From Bacteroidales bacterium GP3 (GTDB lineage: Bacteria; Bacteroidota; Bacteroidia; Bacteroidales; Muribaculaceae), in assembly GCA_001701075.1 (NCBI GenBank), contig DAAK01000197.1:6147-17531 (forward strand): a DNA stretch of 11,385 nucleotides, read 5' to 3'. The notes under the pieces were generated by a model. The model searched no databases. It was not told the DNA's origin and saw nothing but the letters and a program-made list of their open reading frames with translations. Positions within the stretch are counted from its first letter, which is position 1. Each line of letters begins with the position of its first letter. Of the stretch, positions 7,053-11,385 are shown in pieces. The position numbers and the translations under genes are program-made.

Positions 7053-7759
7053 TCACACTCAAAGATTTCTCTATAGGCTATAAATCCCGCGCCCTGCTTT
7101 CCGATGCAAACACCAGTTTTGCAGCGGGCACACTCACATCCCTGATTGGACGCAATGGAACCGGGAAATCAACACTTCTAAGGGCTATAGCGGGATTAAA
7201 CCCACACTATTCAGGGGAAATCCTTCTCAACGGACAAGACCTGCGAAAGCTGAGCGCCACCAATATTGCGCGCACGCTCGCATTCGTCTCGACACAACGC
7301 ACCCGCATTCCATCCATGAGATGCGTCGATGCGGTGGCCATGGGACGCGCTCCCTACACCAACTGGATTGGAAGGATGCAGAAAGAAGATGAAGAGATTG
7401 TGATGCGGTCACTTGCAGATGTAGGGATGGTGGATTTCGCACAGCGTACACTCGACACGATGAGCGACGGCGAATGCCAGCGCGTGATGATCGCAAGAGC
7501 ACTCGCCCAGGACACACCCATCATATTGCTTGATGAGCCTACTTCCTTCCTTGATATGCCGAGCCGCTACGATCTTGTCAATCTCCTCGGGCGCCTGGCT
7601 CATCAGCAAGGCAAATGCATCCTATTCTCCACACATGAGCTTGACATAGCCACAAAAATGTCAGACACGGTGGCCCTTATTGACACACCGCGTCTTATAC
7701 ATCTACCCGCTTCCGAATTCCTCGCGGCAGGTCATTTATCCTTAATCTTTAATCGTTGA
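7049..7759 (+). CDS. btuD: Cobalamin ABC transporter ATP-binding protein, BtuD-like
   Basis: A 236-residue ABC ATPase. Walker A GRNGTGKST is at 34-42, the signature motif MSDGECQR at 138-145, Walker B IILLDEP at 158-164, and the switch histidine in FSTHE at 193-197. It powers uptake through the BtuC-like permease. The ATG at 7049 is chosen because it overlaps the btuC stop and begins MITLKDFSIGY, the normal start of such subunits. The frame stays open upstream to 6953, but that extension lies within btuC and adds an unrelated basic, proline/histidine-rich stretch. The signature reads SDGE rather than SGGQ, a change also common in FecE/BtuD relatives. The protein is shorter than many homologues (about 250-270), and its last codons and TGA lie inside a 7-bp periodic array. 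Confidence 0.9.
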   Translation: MITLKDFSIGYKSRALLSDANTSFAAGTLTSLIGRNGTGKSTLLRAIAGLNPHYSGEILLNGQDLRKLSATNIARTLAFVSTQRTRIPSMRCVDAVAMGRAPYTNWIGRMQKEDEEIVMRSLADVGMVDFAQRTLDTMSDGECQRVMIARALAQDTPIILLDEPTSFLDMPSRYDLVNLLGRLAHQQGKCILFSTHELDIATKMSDTVALIDTPRLIHLPASEFLAAGHLSLIFNR

Positions 7760-7776
7760 TGGTTAATCGTTAATCT
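7742..7776. repeat. 7-bp tandem array spanning the convergent btuD and ftcD stops
   Basis: Five contiguous heptamers are visible: TTAATCT (7742), TTAATCG (7749), TTGATGG (7756), TTAATCG (7763) and TTAATCT (7770). The btuD stop TGA (7757-7759) lies in the divergent middle unit, and the ftcD stop (TAA on the minus strand, 7763-7765) lies in the fourth. The array also encodes the end of btuD (FNR) and of FtcD (KIND). No inverted repeat or T-run is present, so no ordinary terminator separates the two operons. Confidence 0.85.
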
Positions 7777-9466
7777 TAGTATTTACGATCTTAAGAATTG
7801 AAGCTTCGCGCTCTTCGGCAAGACGCTCCAGTTCCGTTGCCTCAGCCACTAATGAATTGGCCTTCTCCCGGTCCTTAAGCCCGGCTGCATTGATACGGAC
7901 ATTGAGCCCGGCTCCGCGCACTGCAGCACGGGCAGCCAAAGCACCGACTCCGGCATCAGTCACTGAAGATGGGTTGCCGTCAGATGCCATATTCTCTACC
8001 AAATCAAACACCTCATAGGCCTTTTTCATAGTCTTCAGAGGCACCTGTGTGGCATAGAGGGTAGCCTCTTCCATAGCGGCTGCACGTGCAGCTTTTTCCT
8101 CATCAGTTTTCTTCGGCATTGCAAATACGGCCATAATACGATTGAAAGCCTCAGTATCTTCATCCACAAGGTGAAGCAGTTCGTCCATAAGATGCTGGCC
8201 AATCTCTGCGGCATCAGAAAACTCTTCCCAACGGTCGTCGTAAGCAGCCTTATGGGAAGACAGATTAGCCACCATCGTGCCAAGAGCTGCTCCAAGTGCG
8301 CCCATATATGCAGAAATGCTGCCGCCACCCGGTGCCGGAGATTCAGATGCTGTTTCCTCAGCAAAACCACGTGCAGAAAGGTCTACAAGTTTCTTGGAGG
8401 AGTCGTCGGCAATCATGTATTCTATCACCTTCTGCTTCGGATCGAATGGAGCAAGTTGGTCGAGTCCCATTGACTTAATGGCAATGCGTATAATCTCCTC
8501 TTCAGGTATGCCACAGCTACGCTGCTGCTTGCGGAGGAAGTGCTTGCCGGCATCTATCAGCGTACGCTTCGGCACAAGACCCACAATCTCAGTTCCTGTC
8601 ACTCTCACACCACGTGCATCAGCTTTACGGCACACTTCATCAAACGCTTCGTGGAGCGGCACCTGAGAAATATCTGTGATATTCATCGACACCTGTGCTA
8701 TGCCATACTCATCGATATACCATCCGATAGCCTTGGTTCCTTTCAGTGTGCCTGGAATCATTATGGTTTTCCCATTTTCATCTTTCATGGGTTTTCCGGT
8801 CACCTTTCCTCCTTCACGCATAGGGCGGCCTTTCTCGCGGACGTCGAATGCAATCGCATTGGCACGGCGTGTGGAAGTAGTATTAAGGTTGAAATTGACA
8901 GCTATCAGAAAGTCGCGGGCACCGATAGTCGTGGCACCGGTCTTAGCCACCTCAGCATCATACGGACGGTTGCCGAAGTCAGGTCCTTTTTCTTCTGAAC
9001 CCATCTTATTGGGAAGTGCTTCATATTCACCTTCGCGGCAAACTGCAAGGTTCTTACGCTCGGGACGGAATGCGGCAGCTTCATAGCAGTAGGTAGGAAT
9101 ATTCAGTTCGGTTGCCACTCGCTCTGCAAGCTTTCTAGCGAGAGCGGCACACTCCTCAAGTGTGATACCGGCAACGGGAATGAGAGGGCAGACATCGGTG
9201 GCTCCCATTCGAGGATGAGCGCCATGATGAGTCGTCATATCAATCACTTCTGCAGCCTTCTTTATTCCACGGAAGGCAGCTTCCACCACTGCATCCGGTG
9301 CGCCGACGAAGGTGACTACCGTACGGTTGGTTGCTTCTCCCGGGTCAACGTCAAGAAGGCTGATGCCTTCGACACTTTGTATTGCGTCGGTTATCTCTTT
9401 GATCTTTGCTTTGTCGCGTCCTTCGCTGAAATTGGGGACGCACTCGATAATTGCTTTATTGTCCAT
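7763..9466 (-). CDS. ftcD: Glutamate formimidoyltransferase / formiminotetrahydrofolate cyclodeaminase, fused
   Basis: A 567-residue bifunctional enzyme of histidine degradation. The N-terminal formiminotransferase moves the formimino group of formiminoglutamate to tetrahydrofolate, releasing glutamate. The C-terminal cyclodeaminase turns 5-formimino-THF into 5,10-methenyl-THF and ammonia. Seen: the start IIECVPNFSEGRD (6-18); HHGAHPRMGATD (80-91), the region of the catalytic histidine (His82 of the pig enzyme); a linker near 335-355; and ESPAPGGGSISAYMGALGAA (about 371-390), typical of cyclodeaminases. The length is close to mammalian FTCD (541). The frame is open to a TTG at 9490, but the ATG at 9466 gives the family N-terminus and is preferred. 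No other hut genes are in the window. It follows the MazG gene by 95 nt on the same strand and converges on btuD with 3 bp between stops. I see no convincing own promoter. Confidence 0.93.
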   Translation of the reverse strand: MDNKAIIECVPNFSEGRDKAKIKEITDAIQSVEGISLLDVDPGEATNRTVVTFVGAPDAVVEAAFRGIKKAAEVIDMTTHHGAHPRMGATDVCPLIPVAGITLEECAALARKLAERVATELNIPTYCYEAAAFRPERKNLAVCREGEYEALPNKMGSEEKGPDFGNRPYDAEVAKTGATTIGARDFLIAVNFNLNTTSTRRANAIAFDVREKGRPMREGGKVTGKPMKDENGKTIMIPGTLKGTKAIGWYIDEYGIAQVSMNITDISQVPLHEAFDEVCRKADARGVRVTGTEIVGLVPKRTLIDAGKHFLRKQQRSCGIPEEEIIRIAIKSMGLDQLAPFDPKQKVIEYMIADDSSKKLVDLSARGFAEETASESPAPGGGSISAYMGALGAALGTMVANLSSHKAAYDDRWEEFSDAAEIGQHLMDELLHLVDEDTEAFNRIMAVFAMPKKTDEEKAARAAAMEEATLYATQVPLKTMKKAYEVFDLVENMASDGNPSSVTDAGVGALAARAAVRGAGLNVRINAAGLKDREKANSLVAEATELERLAEEREASILKIVNTKIND

Positions 9467-9518
9467 TTGGGTGTTATTGTTAGTTCTCAAGTTATATATG
9501 CCCTATAAGCCAAAAAAA

Positions 9519-9560
9519 TCTGAAGACTGAAATCTGAAGCCTGACACCTGACATCTGGCC
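9519..9560. repeat. Degenerate 7-bp tandem array between mazG-like gene and ftcD
   Basis: Six contiguous heptamers read TCTGAAG (9519), ACTGAAA (9526), TCTGAAG (9533), CCTGACA (9540), CCTGACA (9547) and TCTGGCC (9554). Each has CTG at the same place. The stretch lies in the 95-nt gap upstream of ftcD (minus strand) and ends next to the stop of the MazG-type gene at 9562. Confidence 0.85.
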
Positions 9561-9561
9561 T

Positions 9562-9891
9562 CTAAATAAAGCGATTATGATCTCGTAGAGTCTTTTTCTG
9601 GAGTGTCTTGCGGAAAGCCTCTGTAAGGTCGACACCTGTCTGGTTGGCGAGGCAGGCGACAACCCAAAGCACATCTGCGAGTTCCTCCTCAAGACTACGG
9701 TTCAAGTCGCTTTCCTTTGCAACTTGGGGTCCATATTTGCGCACGATGACACGAGCCAGTTCTCCGACTTCCTCAGTCAATATAGCCATATTAGCTAATG
9801 GCGGAAAGTAACCCTTGCCGATCTTTTTAATCCAACAGTCGACTTTCCGTTGCATTTCCCCCACCGTCAGGTCTTCCTCTTTTTTCTCCAT
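9562..9891 (-). CDS. MazG-type nucleotide pyrophosphohydrolase
   Basis: A 109-residue single-domain all-helical protein of the MazG/dUTPase-like superfamily, which hydrolyses (d)NTPs to monophosphate and pyrophosphate, often as housecleaning of non-canonical nucleotides. The metal-binding pattern is complete: E41-x-x-E44 within LTEEVGELA and E70-x-x-D73 within EEELADVLW, 25 residues between the two halves. Length matches small YpjD-like members rather than the two-domain E. coli MazG (263). The cytoplasmic location is inferred from the lack of a signal. It begins 8 nt after the end of the 182-residue gene upstream, so the two are very likely co-transcribed. Substrate cannot be read from the sequence. 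Confidence 0.88.
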   Translation of the reverse strand: MEKKEEDLTVGEMQRKVDCWIKKIGKGYFPPLANMAILTEEVGELARVIVRKYGPQVAKESDLNRSLEEELADVLWVVACLANQTGVDLTEAFRKTLQKKTLRDHNRFI

Positions 9892-9899
9892 TCTTTATA

Positions 9900-10448
9900 C
9901 TAAATAATCTGCAACAACCTCAGTTCATCGCGTATCTCGTTGCCGCTTAAGGTACGGCGACGTGAGATAATACGTGCGAACTCATCTATAGCGGGATGTA
10001 GACGTGGATTCGCGAATATCCTGCGAGAATAACTGAGCGTGCGGTTGAAGAGGGCATCAATCTCATCATCCTCAAGGCCACAACTGTCACGGCCCTCGCG
10101 CAAGATCTCTTCGTGGAGCGCACCAAGCACGTCAACCGGTACATCGCGGTGCATACGCACCATCGAACGCGACATCACGTTGCTGATCACCATAGAAGCT
10201 GTGATATGGAAATTGTGCACAAGGTTGTCCCATGTGCTCTTTGGTGAGATTGATGGACTTCCAGAGAAATAATATTCATTGGAAAATTCCACCATGGTGT
10301 CATCATCACCGTCAAGACTGACCTCCGCAATCCTGTCAAACGCATCAAGTGCAGCTAATGATATCGCCATTCCGGCAAGACCATATGCGCGGTCGTCTTC
10401 ATTGGAATATTCAAGGGTAAGGGCTTTCTCTTCTTTATCTTTCTTCAT
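9900..10448 (-). CDS. Conserved-looking hypothetical protein, soluble and acidic
   Basis: I do not recognise this family. The protein is 182 residues from the ATG at 10448, which has an AAAGGA ribosome-binding sequence about 8 nt upstream, unusual here and the reason for this start. An ATG at 10472 would add eight residues. No signal peptide or membrane segment is visible. The N-terminal part is acidic with a run LDGDDDTMVEFSNEYYF (about 46-62). The middle (WDNLVHNFHITASMVISNVMSRSMVRMHRDVP) and the C-terminal half look helical, with EEILREGRDSCGLEDDEIDALF and a basic RIISRRRTLS near the end. It sits 8 nt upstream of the MazG-type gene, which suggests co-expression and possibly a shared nucleotide-related role, but that is a guess. 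Codon use looks like its neighbours, with no sign of transfer. Confidence 0.75.
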   Translation of the reverse strand: MKKDKEEKALTLEYSNEDDRAYGLAGMAISLAALDAFDRIAEVSLDGDDDTMVEFSNEYYFSGSPSISPKSTWDNLVHNFHITASMVISNVMSRSMVRMHRDVPVDVLGALHEEILREGRDSCGLEDDEIDALFNRTLSYSRRIFANPRLHPAIDEFARIISRRRTLSGNEIRDELRLLQII

Positions 10449-10477
10449 AAACGAATCCTTTAAATGTAGCATTTATA

Positions 10478-10509
10478 GCTATAACAGCTATTGTAGCTAT
10501 GGTTGCTAT
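10478..10509. repeat. Degenerate 9-bp tandem array upstream of the hypothetical gene
   Basis: GCTAT recurs at 10478, 10487, 10496 and 10505, exactly nine bases apart, in units GCTATAACA, GCTATTGTA, GCTATGGTT and GCTATTCAT. It lies between the preceding barrel gene and the 182-residue gene, within the likely leader of the latter. Confidence 0.75.
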
Positions 10510-10517
10510 TCATTTAA

Positions 10518-10524
10518 CAAATTA
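10518..10524 (-). promoter_or_regulatory. Weak candidate -7 box for the hypothetical-mazG-ftcD unit
   Basis: On the minus strand TAATTTG is one base short of the TAnnTTTG consensus, and only a TTTT stands about 19 nt upstream in place of TTTG. It could start a transcript just before the 9-bp array, but the match is poor. Read-through from the barrel gene is an equally good explanation. Confidence 0.25.
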
Positions 10525-10558
10525 TCCCCTCATTCAGTTTCCGAAAAGCCACAAACTT

Positions 10559-10572
10559 GGTTCCTGGTTCCT
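10559..10572. repeat. Short 7-bp tandem duplication after the barrel gene
   Basis: GGTTCCT occurs twice in a row (10559-10565 and 10566-10572), 5 nt beyond the stop of the barrel gene. Read on the minus strand the region is GAGTCAG, GAACCAG, GAACCAA, a degenerate heptamer series. Confidence 0.65.
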
Positions 10573-10577
10573 GACTC

Positions 10578-11385
10578 TTAGAAAACTATCTGCAATCCTC
10601 CGACGGCGTTGAATCCTTCGAGTGGCAAACCAGGCAGAATTTCCTCATGCCTGTTGAGTAGATTGTTCAATTCAGCACCTACAGAAATTTTGTCGGTGAT
10701 GCGGTATTCACATGCGAAATTGAGGCGGCTGATGTTGCCGGGCAAAAGAAGCCGTTTGGCGCGCAATTGGTAGCCAAGGCGAAGGGAGAGTCGGTCGGTA
10801 GGCCGTGAGTCTGCCGACAGGCCGGCGGTAAACTCAGGGCGATCAAAACCGTTCAAGATGCCTTTCGAGCCATCTTGCGGTTGCCAGGTTGCCTTTCCGT
10901 TAAGTGTGAAGTAACGATTGAACTCAAATCCTGCATTCACGGCCACACCAAAACCATGTATTCGTCCCGAATCATTATATGGGAAGCCAAGAGATGAAAG
11001 GACATCGTGGTTCAAGAGTGCCTGATAGAATCCGCCAAAACTTTCGTCGAGAGTAGTGCGCCACTCCCCTTCAATTCCGAAGGTCCATTTGCCACCGGGA
11101 TTCAGTTGAAATGCCAGTCGTGCGTCAAGTGGAGAATAGGCTGCTTGGTAGCATCCGTCACCCGGATTGGAATAATAATCCATCATGTGCTTCCAGGCAA
11201 GAGTGCGAAGATGAGTGCCACCTCCTATTGAGGCTGAAAAGGTCGTGATACCCTTTCGTGCCGAGAATCTCACATCCGGAGCGACACGGAAACGAGTCGT
11301 CTCTCCATTTCCGACCACTGCTAAATTGGCACCGAGCCTGAAAGTGTATGTCCGCCCTATGAGGGTGTAAGCAGGAGTGGCCTCT
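10578..11385 (-). CDS. Outer-membrane beta-barrel protein, TonB-dependent-receptor-like C-terminus, N-terminus outside window
   Basis: The frame is open from the right edge to the TAA at 10580-10578, giving the last 268 residues. The text is a series of alternating amphipathic strands (for example YTFRLGANLAVVG, FRVAPDVRFSARKG, WTFGIEGEWRTTL, YFTLNGKATWQP, LSLRLGYQLRAKRLLLP, FACEYRITDKISVGAELNNLLNRHEEILPG) and ends with GLQIVF, a terminal Phe as in outer-membrane barrels. The segment ISVGAELNNLLNRHEEILPGLPLEGFNAVGG closely resembles the C-terminal strand pair of TonB-dependent receptors. The plug is not in view, so a plain barrel protein of another class remains possible. A GTG at 11318 is internal, not the start. 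The stop is 129 nt upstream of the 182-residue gene on the same strand. Confidence 0.75.
   Translation of the reverse strand, partial: EATPAYTLIGRTYTFRLGANLAVVGNGETTRFRVAPDVRFSARKGITTFSASIGGGTHLRTLAWKHMMDYYSNPGDGCYQAAYSPLDARLAFQLNPGGKWTFGIEGEWRTTLDESFGGFYQALLNHDVLSSLGFPYNDSGRIHGFGVAVNAGFEFNRYFTLNGKATWQPQDGSKGILNGFDRPEFTAGLSADSRPTDRLSLRLGYQLRAKRLLLPGNISRLNFACEYRITDKISVGAELNNLLNRHEEILPGLPLEGFNAVGGLQIVF

Noticed and set aside
8171..9086. Several plus-strand open frames (60-152 codons) opposite ftcD
   Set aside because: They mirror the well-supported ftcD reading frame and show no domain, signal peptide or start signal of their own.
9467..9490. Eight-codon extension of ftcD from a TTG at 9490
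   Set aside because: It adds MRTNNNTQ before the ATG that begins the conserved IIECVPNFSEG start, and TTG is a poor choice when that ATG is available.

Overview
The window looks like chromosomal DNA of a Bacteroidales bacterium, probably a gut member such as Bacteroides or Muribaculaceae; the family-level guess is inference. Three things point there. Two promoters fit the Bacteroidetes pattern (TTTG, about 20 nt, TAnnTTTG) and most starts lack a Shine-Dalgarno sequence. The first transport gene encodes a BtuG-like beta-propeller lipoprotein with a Bacteroidetes-type surface-export signal after its lipobox. Formiminotransferase and cyclodeaminase are fused, as in gut Bacteroidetes.

Layout. 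Positions 1-1148 (minus) hold most of a dicarboxylate/amino-acid:cation symporter, cut by the window edge. Its promoter carries a 10-bp inverted repeat centred on the -33 box. Positions 1149-1590 are a divergent regulatory region that also holds a cobalamin riboswitch (about 1366-1527). The riboswitch leads a five-gene plus-strand operon to 7759: btuG-like surface propeller, btuB-like TonB-dependent receptor, btuF-like binding lipoprotein, btuC-like permease and btuD-like ATPase. Together these make a complete B12 path from cell surface to cytoplasm, except for TonB-ExbBD, which is not in the window. The minus strand then carries, in transcription order, an outer-membrane barrel protein (partial, from the right edge), an unrecognised 182-residue protein, a MazG-type pyrophosphohydrolase, and the fused FtcD of histidine degradation, which converges on btuD with only 3 bp between the stop codons.

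The riboswitch is the main evidence that the transport operon handles corrinoids rather than iron-siderophore or heme; the protein families alone would not settle it. The genes are ordinary for the group. The most unusual signal is between them: almost every gene junction that is not tightly overlapped carries a short degenerate tandem array, and four of these arrays have an exact 7-bp period although their sequences differ. One lies inside the btuF signal-peptide codons, and another contains both stop codons of btuD and ftcD. I found no CRISPR array, tRNA, rRNA, insertion sequence or defence system.
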